A stretch of DNA of 64,000 bases from GWF2-33-9 sp964500435. GTDB lineage: Bacteria; Bacteroidota; Ignavibacteria; Kapaibacteriales; UBA2268. The position numbers were made by a program, and so were the translations under genes. Below are positions 37,733 through 46,950 of this stretch, piece by piece. The stretch covers positions 62,001-126,000 of the forward strand of contig CAZCNL010000002.1 in NCBI GenBank assembly GCA_964500435.1. Reading direction: 5' to 3'. Within the stretch, counting starts at the first letter, position 1. Each line of letters starts with the position of its first letter. The notes beneath the pieces are model-generated. The model searched no databases, was not told where the DNA came from, and was given only the letters and a program-made list of their open reading frames with translations.

Positions 37733-38839
37733 TTAAATACTAACTTTTTCTTTTTTCAAATAGTGCTGCGAATCGCCCCATTTATTAAAACCTACTTTTC
37801 TGCCAACTGATTCTATTCTTGAAACAACGCAGGCAAAGCAATCACCTTTGAAATCTTCCAAACAAGGCTTATTGTTATATAAAAGGTATTCTTTGCGGTT
37901 TTCATTTGGTGTTAAATTTGGCATCACGACATTCGCTCCATATCGAAGACCTTCTTCTCGCCCCCAAGGATAAATTGCTTGTAATGCAGTTGTGGATGCA
38001 ATATTTATATCTTTCATAAAAAGTCTTGCAGAAGCAATCATCTTTAAGGACAAGGCATAAATTTCTTTTTGATGTTCAAAATAATAATCTTTGTATACAT
38101 TCATCGGAGTTGACAAATGCACAATATATGGTCCCATACCGAGCATATCAATATCCATTTCCTTAAAAAAGAATAAATCACGAGCAAGGTCTTGCGTTGT
38201 CTGATTTGGCAATCCAATCATTACTCCAGTTCCGAGATGATAACCTATATCTTTTATTATCTTTAAGCATTCTACTCTTTTTTCAAAAATTTGATTTTCT
38301 GGGTGAATTTCATTGAACAGTTTGGGATTAGTTGTTTCAATTCTTAACAAGTATCTATGTGCACCAGCTTTGAATAGTCTTTCGTATTGTTTATAATCAA
38401 GTTCGCCGATACATAAAGTTATACCTAAACCATTTGGGAGTGTGTCTGATTTTGTTTTTTCTTTGATTTCATAAACACAATCTTCGACAAAACTAACAAA
38501 ATTTTCGTCCGAACGCTCGCCTGATTGCAAAACAATGGAACCATAACCTTTTTCAGCACACCAAATTGCTGATTCGATTATATCCTCTTTTGATAAAATA
38601 TATCGCTTAACTGATGAGTTGCTTTTGCGAATACCACAATAAAAACAATCATTTACACAAATATTTGAAAATTCTACTAAACCACGTAAATAGACTTCTT
38701 CACCAACATAATTTTTCATTGTTTCGTATGATGTTTCCCGAAGCAAATCCATTTCTTCGTGATTTTTTATTTCAAGTAAATGAATTAAATCTGCTTTTGA
38801 AAATTCTTGTTGAGATAAAATTTCTTGTATTGATTTCAC
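37733..38839 (-). CDS. hydE: [FeFe]-hydrogenase H-cluster maturase HydE (radical SAM)
   Basis: 368 residues from a GTG. The radical SAM cluster motif is C61-VND-C65-FY-C68-G. GLVEFSNICVNDCFYCGIRK is the HydE-style context. A second cysteine set near the C-terminus, CLEDFKGDCFAC, has the CX7CX2C spacing seen for the accessory cluster in several HydE proteins. LGMGPYIVHLSTPMN also fits. HydE makes part of the diiron ligand set. Related PylB or BioB-like enzymes are less likely because of the C-terminal cluster. No hydF, hydG or hydrogenase gene is in this window, so their presence elsewhere is assumed. A palindromic promoter region lies just upstream. Confidence 0.88.
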   Translation of the reverse strand: MKSIQEILSQQEFSKADLIHLLEIKNHEEMDLLRETSYETMKNYVGEEVYLRGLVEFSNICVNDCFYCGIRKSNSSVKRYILSKEDIIESAIWCAEKGYGSIVLQSGERSDENFVSFVEDCVYEIKEKTKSDTLPNGLGITLCIGELDYKQYERLFKAGAHRYLLRIETTNPKLFNEIHPENQIFEKRVECLKIIKDIGYHLGTGVMIGLPNQTTQDLARDLFFFKEMDIDMLGMGPYIVHLSTPMNVYKDYYFEHQKEIYALSLKMIASARLFMKDINIASTTALQAIYPWGREEGLRYGANVVMPNLTPNENRKEYLLYNNKPCLEDFKGDCFACVVSRIESVGRKVGFNKWGDSQHYLKKEKVSI

Positions 38840-38862
38840 AATGTTTGGCTTTTTAACAAATA

Positions 38863-38906
38863 CAAAATTATAAACATATTATGAGATAATCCACATAATA
38901 TGTTTA
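38863..38906 (-). promoter_or_regulatory. Large palindrome abutting a -7-like box upstream of hydE
   Basis: A perfect 13-base inverted repeat, TAAACATATTATG (38871-38883) and CATAATATGTTTA (38894-38906), has a 10-base spacer. It abuts CAAAATTA (38863-38870), which reads TAATTTTG on the minus strand, a Bacteroidota -7 match facing hydE. It could be an operator. Alternatively it is a weak AT-rich terminator for the ABC permease gene. Confidence 0.5.
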
Positions 38907-38953
38907 TAAATCTAAAATATTCTAAATGTTTAAAAATTATAAAAATAATAAAA

Positions 38954-40246
38954 TTATTTTGCTAACTTCAACCACTTTATTAAATCTTTAAAAGAGGGCT
39001 TTTTGCCGTACATTAAAATACCAACTCTGTAAATTTTTGAAGCGAACCAAATACATAAAAATAAAGTGCTTAGCGTTAACACGACCGAAAGAGCAATTTG
39101 CCAAATTGGAACTGAAGTAGCGGCAATACGTGCGGTCATAATTATAGGTGAAAAGAATGGAAATAGTGAGAGCACAATTGCAAGAACACCATCAGGATTT
39201 CCCATAATTGCAGGCATAAATAAAATTGGTATGATTAATGGCAAAGTAATTGGTGTTTGTAGTTGTTGCGCATCTTCTTCTTGGTCAACTGCTGAACCTA
39301 CTGCTGCAAACAAAGCAGAATAGATAAAGTAACCAGTCAGGAAAAAGAAAATAAAGGCTATCCACACGCCGATTGGTATCGTAGGAATATCGAACGGCAA
39401 GCCCTTTATTTGTGGATTTGTCCCCGCAGGAAGATTTGCCATCTGTGGCTGATTTGTGAACATTGAAATAATTGAACCACCGGCAAGAGAAATTACCACC
39501 AACAATCCGACCCAAATTAACACTTGAAGCAAGCCCACAGCACCAATTCCAAATATTTTCCCCATCATAATTTCCATCGGCTTTGCAGATGAATTAATGA
39601 CTTCAATTATTCTGTTAACTTTTTCGGTTATCACGCCACGCATAACAATCGCTCCATACATAAACATCAAAAAGTAAATCATAAATCCAAGTATATAACC
39701 AAAAATTGAGTAAAACTCAGTATAATCTTTTTGTGTGCCTTGCTCTGTAACTTTTATTGTTTTGACGGAAACGCCGCTTTCCACTATTTTAATTATTTTT
39801 TCATTTACTCCCGCATCCATCAATCTCTTTTCACGGACCACATCTGATACTATATTATCAATTTTTTCAATCAACCCGATACCACCACCACCTGGAGTAT
39901 ATACCGAAACTTCACCTTTTTCGTAAATATCTTTTGGAATGATTAAAAAGGCGTCAAGTTCACCTTTCAATAACTCTTTTTTTAACTCTTCAGCATTTTT
40001 AGTTGTTGTAAAAAATACTTTAGGGTCATCTTTAATCAATTTTGGTGCGATGTAGTTCGTTTCATCAATTACTGCGATATGCTTACTTGTATCGTTCATC
40101 GAAACACTTGCAACAATTCCTGGAATTATCATTATTGCAAGCAAAAACACCGGTCCGAGTATTGTAGATATAATAAATCCTTTTGATTTTACTCTCGTTA
40201 AAAATTCAAAAGAAATAATTGTCCAAATTTTGTTGCTATTTTTCAT
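38954..40246 (-). CDS. ABC-2 type transporter permease (NatB/YhaP-like)
   Basis: 430 residues. TM1 near ~20-45 after IWTIISFEFLTRVKSKGF (GFIISTILGPVFLLAIMIIP). A large extracytoplasmic domain spans ~50-175. At least five more hydrophobic segments lie between ~175 and 420, e.g. GYILGFMIYFLMFMYGAIVM and VWIAFIFFFLTGYFIYSALF. EKVNRIIEVINSSAKPMEIM is a conserved family loop. It overlaps the upstream ATPase gene by 11 bp, so the two form one exporter. NatAB-like systems export sodium or drugs; the substrate is not determinable. Confidence 0.9.
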   Translation of the reverse strand: MKNSNKIWTIISFEFLTRVKSKGFIISTILGPVFLLAIMIIPGIVASVSMNDTSKHIAVIDETNYIAPKLIKDDPKVFFTTTKNAEELKKELLKGELDAFLIIPKDIYEKGEVSVYTPGGGGIGLIEKIDNIVSDVVREKRLMDAGVNEKIIKIVESGVSVKTIKVTEQGTQKDYTEFYSIFGYILGFMIYFLMFMYGAIVMRGVITEKVNRIIEVINSSAKPMEIMMGKIFGIGAVGLLQVLIWVGLLVVISLAGGSIISMFTNQPQMANLPAGTNPQIKGLPFDIPTIPIGVWIAFIFFFLTGYFIYSALFAAVGSAVDQEEDAQQLQTPITLPLIIPILFMPAIMGNPDGVLAIVLSLFPFFSPIIMTARIAATSVPIWQIALSVVLTLSTLFLCIWFASKIYRVGILMYGKKPSFKDLIKWLKLAK

Positions 40247-41150
40247 CTTGATTACTCATTTTTTCAACAATATCAATAAAAATTTCATTTAATGAAGGTT
40301 CATCAATAATAAATTTTGTTATTTCGTTTCCTTCAAGAGCATTTTTTAAAATTACTTGTGCTTCGTCATAATCAGAAATACGAATTTCAACTCTATTTTC
40401 TGAATAATCGACAATTTTTTTCGGGTCTAATTCTTTAATAAATTTACCGCTACCGCTAAATTCTATTATTAAATGATTTTTACCGTAATTCTTTTTTATT
40501 TCTCTTAAACTGCCGTAAAGAACTGATTTGCCTTTATTTATCATAAATACTTCATCACAAAGTTGTTCTACTTGGAACATTTGATGGGTAGATAAAATTA
40601 TTGTTTTACCATTGCTTTTCATTTCGAGTAAAATATTTTTCAATAATTCAGTATTTATAGGGTCAAATCCTGAAAAAGGTTCATCAAAAATCATAAATTT
40701 CGGGTCGTGCATAACCGTTGAAACAAATTGAATTTTTTGAGCCATTCCTTTTGAAAGTTCTTGTATTTTTTTGTTTTCCCAACCATTTGCACCAACTTTA
40801 TTTAGCCAATATTGGGCTCTTTTGTTTGCTTCGGATTTCGAAAGTCCTTTGAGCCTCCCGAAATATTCGAGTTGTTCTATTACCTTCACTTTCTTGTATA
40901 ATCCACGTTCTTCGGGCAGGTAACCGATATAATTTTGCTGTGATGAATTCATATCATTATCAAAAATTTTAATGGAACCACTATCTGGGGCGATGATATT
41001 TGTAATCATTCGAATAATAGTAGTTTTTCCTGCACCATTCGGTCCGAGCAGCCCGAATATTTTGCCTTCTTCGACTTCAAAAGAGATATTATCAACTGCT
41101 TTGTAAGTCCCAAATTTTTTGGAAATTGAATCGACTTTTAATATTTTCAT
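40236..41150 (-). CDS. ABC transporter ATP-binding protein (NatA-like, DUF4162 C-terminus)
   Basis: 304 residues. Walker A GLLGPNGAGKTTIIRM, Q-loop region YIGYLPEERGLYKKVKV, signature ELSKGMAQKIQF, Walker B FMIFDEPFSGFDP and H-loop STHQ are all intact. The C-terminal ~80 residues match the DUF4162 extension seen in NatA-type ATPases. It overlaps its permease gene by 11 bp. The start ATG lies next to the divergent promoter of the M20 dipeptidase gene, so the two divergent transcripts may influence each other. Confidence 0.93.
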   Translation of the reverse strand: MKILKVDSISKKFGTYKAVDNISFEVEEGKIFGLLGPNGAGKTTIIRMITNIIAPDSGSIKIFDNDMNSSQQNYIGYLPEERGLYKKVKVIEQLEYFGRLKGLSKSEANKRAQYWLNKVGANGWENKKIQELSKGMAQKIQFVSTVMHDPKFMIFDEPFSGFDPINTELLKNILLEMKSNGKTIILSTHQMFQVEQLCDEVFMINKGKSVLYGSLREIKKNYGKNHLIIEFSGSGKFIKELDPKKIVDYSENRVEIRISDYDEAQVILKNALEGNEITKFIIDEPSLNEIFIDIVEKMSNQDEK

Positions 41151-41158
41151 AAATTTTA

Positions 41159-41189
41159 TTTGTAATTTGAAAAAATTAAGTTAGTTTTG
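41159..41189 (+). promoter_or_regulatory. Bacteroidota-type promoter for the M20 dipeptidase
   Basis: TTTG at 41159-41162, exactly 19 bases, then TAGTTTTG at 41182-41189: both boxes and spacing fit the Bacteroidota -33/-7 consensus. Predicted transcription start is ~26 bp before the ATG at 41222. Confidence 0.65.
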
Positions 41190-41221
41190 TTATTATTAAT
41201 AATTTAAATTACGGAATTTAA

Positions 41222-42592
41222 ATGGAAAATGTTGCAAAATATATAGAAGATAATAAAGAAAAACATATTAACGAACTTTTTGAATTTTTACGAATTCAAA
41301 GCATAAGTAGCGAAATTGAACATAAAGATGACATCAAAAAGGCGGCACAATGGCTTGTTAATAATTTTAAATCATTTGGTATTGACAATGCAAAATTAAT
41401 CGAAACAAAAGGTCATCCATTAGTTTACGCCGAATGGATGGGTGCTGGTGCAAATGCTAAAACCGTTTTAATTTATGGGCATTACGATGTCCAACCTGTT
41501 GACCCTATCGAACTTTGGGAATCTTCGCCTTTTGAACCTTTTATTAAAAATGGCAAAATTTTTGCTCGTGGAAGTGCTGACGATAAAGGTCAAGTTTTTG
41601 CACACTTGAAAGCTGCTGAAGCTTATTTAAAATCAAATTCTAAATTGCCAGTAAATTTAAAATTTATTATTGAAGGTGAAGAAGAAGCAAGCGAAAGCAA
41701 TATTGATGAATTTATCGAAAATAACCCTGATTTATTAAGTTGCGATACTGTTGTCATTTCAGATACTGAATGGTTTCATTCTGGAATGCCATCAATTTGC
41801 TATGGGCTACGTGGTATTGCTTACCTTGAAATCGAAGTTGTAGGTCCGAACCGAGACTTGCATTCAGGTACTTTTGGTGGTGCTGTGGATAACCCAATTT
41901 TGGTACTTTCGTGGATGCTTACTCAAATGAAAAATCGCTATGGTAAAATTACTGTTCCGGGATTTTATGATGATGTTCTCGAATTAACAGAAGAAGAACG
42001 TGATAATTTCAAAAAGTTACCATTCGATTTATGCGAATATAAAAAAGATTTAGATGTTAAAGAAGTTAATGGCGAAATAGGTTATTCAACACTCGAAAGA
42101 GTTTGGGCACGACCATCATTTGATGTAAATGGAATTAAAGGTGGATACATTGGCGACGGACAAAAAACCGTTCTTCCTTCAAAAGCTTCTGCAAAATTTT
42201 CTTTCCGTTTAGTTCCAAATCAACGTGCTGAAGATATTAACCAAAAAGTTGTAAACTATCTAAAAAGTATTGCTCCACCAACTGTTAAAGTGAATGTCCG
42301 AATAATGTCTGGTGCAAACCCAGTGCTTGTGGATATGCACGGTTCAGCTATTCAATCTTGCATTTCCGCTTTGAATAAAGCATTTAATAAAGACGTAGTA
42401 TTTATGAGAGAAGGTGGTTCCATTCCCGTTGTTGAAACATTTACCAAAATATTGAAAGTACCAGTTGTGCTTATGGGATTAGGCTTGCCTGATGATAATA
42501 TTCATTCACCAAATGAAAGTTTTTCAGTAGAAAACTTTTTCGGGGGAATCAAAGCATCTGCAATATTTTTTGATGAATTTGCAAAATCTTAA
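41222..42592 (+). CDS. M20 family metallopeptidase (dipeptidase)
   Basis: 456 residues, no signal peptide, so cytoplasmic. Dinuclear zinc site motifs of the M20 fold: VLIYGHYDVQPVDP (first His and neighbouring Asp), ARGSADDKGQ (bridging Asp), and FIIEGEEEASESN (catalytic Glu pair). RDLHSGTFGGAVDNP is the lid/dimerisation region and IHSPNESF the C-terminal zinc His. The arrangement matches the carnosinase/CNDP-like dipeptidases more than ArgE or DapE. It likely trims imported dipeptides. It has its own consensus promoter, and the purC promoter overlaps its 3' end. Confidence 0.92.
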   Translation: MENVAKYIEDNKEKHINELFEFLRIQSISSEIEHKDDIKKAAQWLVNNFKSFGIDNAKLIETKGHPLVYAEWMGAGANAKTVLIYGHYDVQPVDPIELWESSPFEPFIKNGKIFARGSADDKGQVFAHLKAAEAYLKSNSKLPVNLKFIIEGEEEASESNIDEFIENNPDLLSCDTVVISDTEWFHSGMPSICYGLRGIAYLEIEVVGPNRDLHSGTFGGAVDNPILVLSWMLTQMKNRYGKITVPGFYDDVLELTEEERDNFKKLPFDLCEYKKDLDVKEVNGEIGYSTLERVWARPSFDVNGIKGGYIGDGQKTVLPSKASAKFSFRLVPNQRAEDINQKVVNYLKSIAPPTVKVNVRIMSGANPVLVDMHGSAIQSCISALNKAFNKDVVFMREGGSIPVVETFTKILKVPVVLMGLGLPDDNIHSPNESFSVENFFGGIKASAIFFDEFAKS

Positions 42593-42608
42593 TGTAATTT
42601 TAATTTTG
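42578..42608 (+). promoter_or_regulatory. Bacteroidota-type promoter for purC
   Basis: TTTG at 42578-42581 (inside the end of the M20 gene), exactly 19 bases, then TAATTTTG at 42601-42608. Predicted start near 42615 gives a leader of ~48 bases to purC. Confidence 0.65.
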
Positions 42609-42662
42609 AATTTTGAAAATAAATAACATATTTTAAAATTTATTATTTCTTATAATTAAAAG

Positions 42663-43541
42663 ATGGATAATTTAAAAGAAACAAACCTCCCTAATTTGAA
42701 GTTATTTCGACGAGGTAAAGTTCGAGATGTGTATGATTTAGGCGAACATTTGTTAGTTGTTGCAACTGATAGAATTTCTGCTTTTGATTACGTAATGAAG
42801 CAATGCATACCAAATAAAGGGAAAATATTAAATAAAATCACAGTATTTTGGTTCGACCACACCAAACAAATCATCCCAAATCACTTAATTACAGATGATT
42901 TGAAATTTTTTCCTGAAGAATGCAAACAATATACCGACCAACTCGAAGATAGAACTATGTTAGTTAAAAAAGCTCAAGCTTTCCCAATTGAATTTGTTGT
43001 TCGTGGTTATATCGCTGGCTCCGCTTGGAAAGAATACCAAAAGTATCGAACAATAAATGGGCTCGAATTACCTCCGGGATTACAGGAATTTGAAAAATTA
43101 CCAGAACCTATTTTCACTCCGTCAACAAAAGAAACAGACAAACACGATGAAAACATTACATTCGAGAAAATGGCGAATATAATTGGGGAAGATTATGCCA
43201 AATATTTGCGTGATAAATCAATTGAACTTTATTTATTTGCTCAAAATTACATCGAAAAAAAAGGCTTAATTTTAGCAGATACCAAATTCGAATTTGGAAT
43301 CAATAGTAATGGTAATGTTATTTTAATAGATGAAGCTCTGACGCCAGATTCATCCCGATATTGGGCAAAAAGTACATACGCAGTTGGTGTCGAGCAAAAC
43401 AATTTCGATAAGCAAGTGCTGCGAGATTATTTACTTTCAACAAATTGGGATAGAAACTCCGAACCACCTGATTTACCCGAGGAAATAATTCAAAAAACAT
43501 TGGCAAAATACGAAGAAGCTCAAAGAATAATTCTTTATTAA
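42663..43541 (+). CDS. purC: SAICAR synthetase (phosphoribosylaminoimidazole-succinocarboxamide synthase)
   Basis: 292 residues, the longer form of PurC. Couples CAIR with aspartate using ATP in purine synthesis. FRRGKVRDVYDLGEHLLVVA and ATDRISAFDYVM form the ATP-binding N-terminus; PIEFVVRGYIAGSAWKEYQK, KETDKHDENI and LIDEALTPDSSRYW bind substrate and metal. A consensus promoter lies upstream. rodA begins 25 bp after the stop, so a purC-rodA transcript is likely. Confidence 0.97.
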   Translation: MDNLKETNLPNLKLFRRGKVRDVYDLGEHLLVVATDRISAFDYVMKQCIPNKGKILNKITVFWFDHTKQIIPNHLITDDLKFFPEECKQYTDQLEDRTMLVKKAQAFPIEFVVRGYIAGSAWKEYQKYRTINGLELPPGLQEFEKLPEPIFTPSTKETDKHDENITFEKMANIIGEDYAKYLRDKSIELYLFAQNYIEKKGLILADTKFEFGINSNGNVILIDEALTPDSSRYWAKSTYAVGVEQNNFDKQVLRDYLLSTNWDRNSEPPDLPEEIIQKTLAKYEEAQRIILY

Positions 43542-43566
43542 TTTCATTAAAATTTTATTATCAAGA

Positions 43567-44802
43567 ATGGCACAAAAGATTTATGTTGAAAGAAAATTTT
43601 GGGATTATATAGATTTCAAAATCCTAATTCCTGTTTTACTTTTAACAATAATTGGATTAATTTCAATATATAGTTCAACGAGCACTTCCACTGCAAACAA
43701 AGAATTCCAAAATCAAATTTTATCTTTTGGAATTGCAACCATTGCTCTTATATTTTTTACATTATTTCCAGAAAAATTAATGCGTTATATTGCAATCCCA
43801 TCTTATGGAATGGCAATACTATTCTTAATTTTGGCATTGGTTCTGGGCACAGTTAATTATGGGACCAAAGGTTGGATCAACATAGGCGGTAAATCTTTCC
43901 AACCGGCTGAATTTGCTAAATTTGCGGTCATCATTATGTCCGGTTTTATTTTCACAAATTTAAATGTAAGTATCAAATATCTCCGTACATTTTTATTAGT
44001 TTTAAGTTTATACATATTTCCAGTTTTGTTAATATTACTTCAACCGGACTTTGGCACGTCAGTCGTGTTTTTTGCAATTTTATTTGGGCTTTTATATTGG
44101 ACTGGAATCAACTCTTTATTACTCTTTTCTATTGCTTCAATTCCAGTAATATTAATACTTTCGTTAAAAGGTGGGATTGTATTTTGGGTAGGTATTTCGA
44201 TTTTTGCAATAATTTTGTTTATCGTTTTTCGACAAAAGTTCGTTTTTAAAATCTTAGTTTTATTAATTTTTGTATCTCTTTCTTTTCTTTCACCTAATGT
44301 CTATGATAACTTGGCTGTGCATCAAAAAGCACGAATCGATAATTTTTTAAATCCAGGACAAAACAAAAAAGAATCTGGTTATAATGTCGCACAATCGGTA
44401 ATGGCAGTCGGCAGTGGCGGTTTTCTTGGTAAAGGATATATGCAAGGAACACAAACTCAATTACGCTACATTCCGATGCAATGGACTGATTTCATTTTTT
44501 CTGTGCCTGCCGAAGAATTCGGATTTTGGGGTGCAAGTATTGTGTTAATTTTATATTATATTTTAGTTAAACAAATAATTAGATTAGCGACAAATACTCG
44601 CAGTCGTTTTTTTAGTGTTATATGCATTTCTACGGCGTCGATGTTCATTTTTCATATATTTATTAATATCGGAATGGTACTCGGAATCACACCAGTGATG
44701 GGCATCCCGCTCCCTTTTATGAGTTATGGCGGTACTTCGTTAATAGTAAACTATTCCTTGATTGGTTTAATACTAAATTCTCATAGGTCAAATAATTTAT
44801 AA
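43567..44802 (+). CDS. rodA: Rod-shape SEDS peptidoglycan polymerase RodA
   Basis: 411 residues, about ten transmembrane segments. A SEDS-family glycosyltransferase that polymerises lipid II during cell elongation with a class B PBP. YIDFKILIPVLLLTIIGLIS is TM1. TKGWINIGGKSFQPAEFAKF and LQPDFGTSVVF (with the catalytic-loop Asp) are diagnostic. QTQLRYIPMQWTDFIFSVPA, EEFGFWG and PLPFMSYGGTSLIVNYSLIG complete the signature. RodA rather than FtsW is preferred because of length and start; mreB, mreC and the PBP are not in the window. Confidence 0.93.
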   Translation: MAQKIYVERKFWDYIDFKILIPVLLLTIIGLISIYSSTSTSTANKEFQNQILSFGIATIALIFFTLFPEKLMRYIAIPSYGMAILFLILALVLGTVNYGTKGWINIGGKSFQPAEFAKFAVIIMSGFIFTNLNVSIKYLRTFLLVLSLYIFPVLLILLQPDFGTSVVFFAILFGLLYWTGINSLLLFSIASIPVILILSLKGGIVFWVGISIFAIILFIVFRQKFVFKILVLLIFVSLSFLSPNVYDNLAVHQKARIDNFLNPGQNKKESGYNVAQSVMAVGSGGFLGKGYMQGTQTQLRYIPMQWTDFIFSVPAEEFGFWGASIVLILYYILVKQIIRLATNTRSRFFSVICISTASMFIFHIFINIGMVLGITPVMGIPLPFMSYGGTSLIVNYSLIGLILNSHRSNNL

Positions 44803-44944
44803 ATGACATTTTAACATATAATTAAAAATTTTTTGAAACAATCATTTTTTTCTATTATTATTAAGCAAATTTATTTGTATTTAAAACATTTTCCTTAAAT
44901 TAGTAATTAAAGATTATGACAATTTAAATAAATTGAGCATTGTT

Positions 44945-46015
44945 ATGAAAAAATTTAAATTTACTGAAAGAAAAGACACTCGTTTAAATCTCGTAAACTG
45001 GGACAAACTTGGTTTCGGGAAATATTTCGCTGATTATATGTTCGTATCTTATTATCGAAACGGAAAATGGGACGAAGGAGCAATAGTCCCATATGGATCA
45101 TTCGAAATTGAGCCAGCAATGATGACTTTACACTACGGACAAACAATTTTCGAAGGCTTAAAAGCATACGCAAATATCAATGGCGGAATAAACCTTTTCC
45201 GCCCTGATATGAACGCAAAAAGATTGAATAATTCTGCCAAAAAACTTGTGATTCCCGAATTCCCCGAAGATACTTTTGTTGAAGCACTTAAAGAAGTTGT
45301 ATATTATAACCGTGAATTTGTTCCGAAAAAAAGAGGTGAATCACTTTACTTACGACCTGTAATGTTCGGTTGCTCCAACGTTTTAGGTGTTCATCCTTCC
45401 GAAGATTATATGCTTATAATATTTGCTTCGCCTGTTGCTTCTTATTACGAAGAAGGTTTAAACCCTGTAAAGATTAAAGTTGCCGATAGATACGTACGTG
45501 CCGTCAGAGGCGGTTTAGGTTCAGCAAAGACTGCGGCTAATTATGCAGCTTCATTGCTCGCCGGACAGGAAGCAAAAAAAGAAGGATTTTCGCAAGTTCT
45601 ATGGCTTGATGGTGTGCATCTTTCCAATATTGACGAGGTAGGCGCTATGAACATTATGTTCGTTTTAAATGGCGAAATTGTGACTCCTTCTTTGGAAACT
45701 GGTACGATTTTAAAAGGTGTTACTCGTGATTCAGTTATCCATTTAGCAAAATCAATGGGAATGAATGTCGCCGAACGCATAATTTCAGTAGACGAAATCT
45801 TTGATGGATTGAAAACTGGTGCTTTATCCGAAGCTTTTGGAACTGGAACTGCCGCAACAATTTCTCCTGTTGGGCTACTTTCTTACAAAGGAATTGAGTA
45901 TCCTTTATCTGACGGAAAAATCGGTCCAATTTCCCAAAAAATGTATGATACTTTACTTGGTATTCAATACGGCGAAATTGAAGATAAGTTCGGTTGGACA
46001 ATCAAAGTCGATTAA
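44945..46015 (+). CDS. ilvE: Branched-chain amino-acid aminotransferase
   Basis: 356 residues from the ATG at 44945 (a TTG 12 bp earlier is a weaker alternative). Fold type IV PLP enzyme that interconverts Leu/Ile/Val with their 2-oxo acids. MTLHYGQTIFEGLKAY is the N-terminal signature. The PLP Lys lies in RGGLGSAKTAANYAAS. LWLDGVHLSNIDEVGAMNIM and TGTAATISPVG are cofactor-binding segments. Length and pattern match the larger BCAT (IlvK-like/eukaryotic-type) group. It is monocistronic with a perfect 13-base terminator after it. Confidence 0.95.
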   Translation: MKKFKFTERKDTRLNLVNWDKLGFGKYFADYMFVSYYRNGKWDEGAIVPYGSFEIEPAMMTLHYGQTIFEGLKAYANINGGINLFRPDMNAKRLNNSAKKLVIPEFPEDTFVEALKEVVYYNREFVPKKRGESLYLRPVMFGCSNVLGVHPSEDYMLIIFASPVASYYEEGLNPVKIKVADRYVRAVRGGLGSAKTAANYAASLLAGQEAKKEGFSQVLWLDGVHLSNIDEVGAMNIMFVLNGEIVTPSLETGTILKGVTRDSVIHLAKSMGMNVAERIISVDEIFDGLKTGALSEAFGTGTAATISPVGLLSYKGIEYPLSDGKIGPISQKMYDTLLGIQYGEIEDKFGWTIKVD

Positions 46016-46048
46016 TTTACTCCATTTCTCTTTTATTTATTTTTTTAT

Positions 46049-46085
46049 AAACTCTTCTGTAAGAAAAAATACAGAAGAGTTTTCA
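46049..46085 (+). terminator. Rho-independent terminator after ilvE
   Basis: Perfect 13-base stem AAACTCTTCTGTA (46049-46061) with TACAGAAGAGTTT (46070-46082), 8-base A-rich loop, then TTTCATTTTA. Confidence 0.85.
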
Positions 46086-46136
46086 TTTTAATTAGTAATT
46101 TTGTTTTTTATTATTTTTGTTTAAATAGATTTTCAG

Positions 46137-46937
46137 ATGGATATAATTTATGCAGTTATCTTAGGAATAATTGAAGGTATTACAGAATTCCTACCAATTT
46201 CATCCACGGGTCACTTGATTTTGTTTAACCAAATATTTAGTTTTCCGGAGCCTTTCCAAACAACTTTCGACATTGTAATTCAACTTGGAGCCATACTTTC
46301 GGTTGTTTTTTTCTTTTGGAAAAGATTAAATCCATTTCAATCGCAAATTAATACTGAAAAAAAGAACGAGATAATTGAATTATGGAAAAAGACAATTATT
46401 GGAGTTATTCCGGCAATTGTTATTGGTGGATTGATTGGAAGTAAAATACAGCATTATTTGTTCAACCCACTGACCGTAAGTATTATGCTTTTAATCGGTG
46501 GCTTGGCTTTAATTTTCATAGAAAACCGAAAACGTAATGTTAAAATCAATTCCACTTTTGATTTAACATATAAAATTGCATTTTATATAGGCTTAATTCA
46601 AACTTTATCAATGATACCCGGGACATCACGTTCTGCGGCGACAATCATTGGAGCCTTATTGCTTGGTTCATCGAGAGTTGTTGCGGCGGAATTTTCTTTC
46701 TTTTTGGCGATACCGACAATGTTTGCCGCAACCGCATATTCTTTACTTAAACACGGATTTGCGTTTACTGGCAACGAGTTAACTATTTTAGTTGTAGGTT
46801 TTTTGACATCATTCATTGTAGCTTATTTTGTTATTAAGTCATTTATGAAATTTATATCCACCCATAATTTTAAAATATTTGGATACTATCGAATATTATT
46901 AGCTTTATTTGTATTTGTCTTATTATATTTAATTTAA
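46137..46937 (+). CDS. uppP: Undecaprenyl-diphosphatase
   Basis: 266 residues, about eight transmembrane segments. Recycles the lipid carrier undecaprenyl diphosphate for cell-wall synthesis and confers bacitracin tolerance. Both active-site motifs are intact: GIIEGITEFLPISSTGHLIL near the N-terminus and SMIPGTSRSAATIIGALLLG near residues 160-180. The stop is 13 bp before coaD, so uppP-coaD is probably an operon. It adds to the envelope theme with rodA 1.3 kb upstream. Confidence 0.96.
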   Translation: MDIIYAVILGIIEGITEFLPISSTGHLILFNQIFSFPEPFQTTFDIVIQLGAILSVVFFFWKRLNPFQSQINTEKKNEIIELWKKTIIGVIPAIVIGGLIGSKIQHYLFNPLTVSIMLLIGGLALIFIENRKRNVKINSTFDLTYKIAFYIGLIQTLSMIPGTSRSAATIIGALLLGSSRVVAAEFSFFLAIPTMFAATAYSLLKHGFAFTGNELTILVVGFLTSFIVAYFVIKSFMKFISTHNFKIFGYYRILLALFVFVLLYLI

Positions 46938-46950
46938 AATAGGTGCTAAT

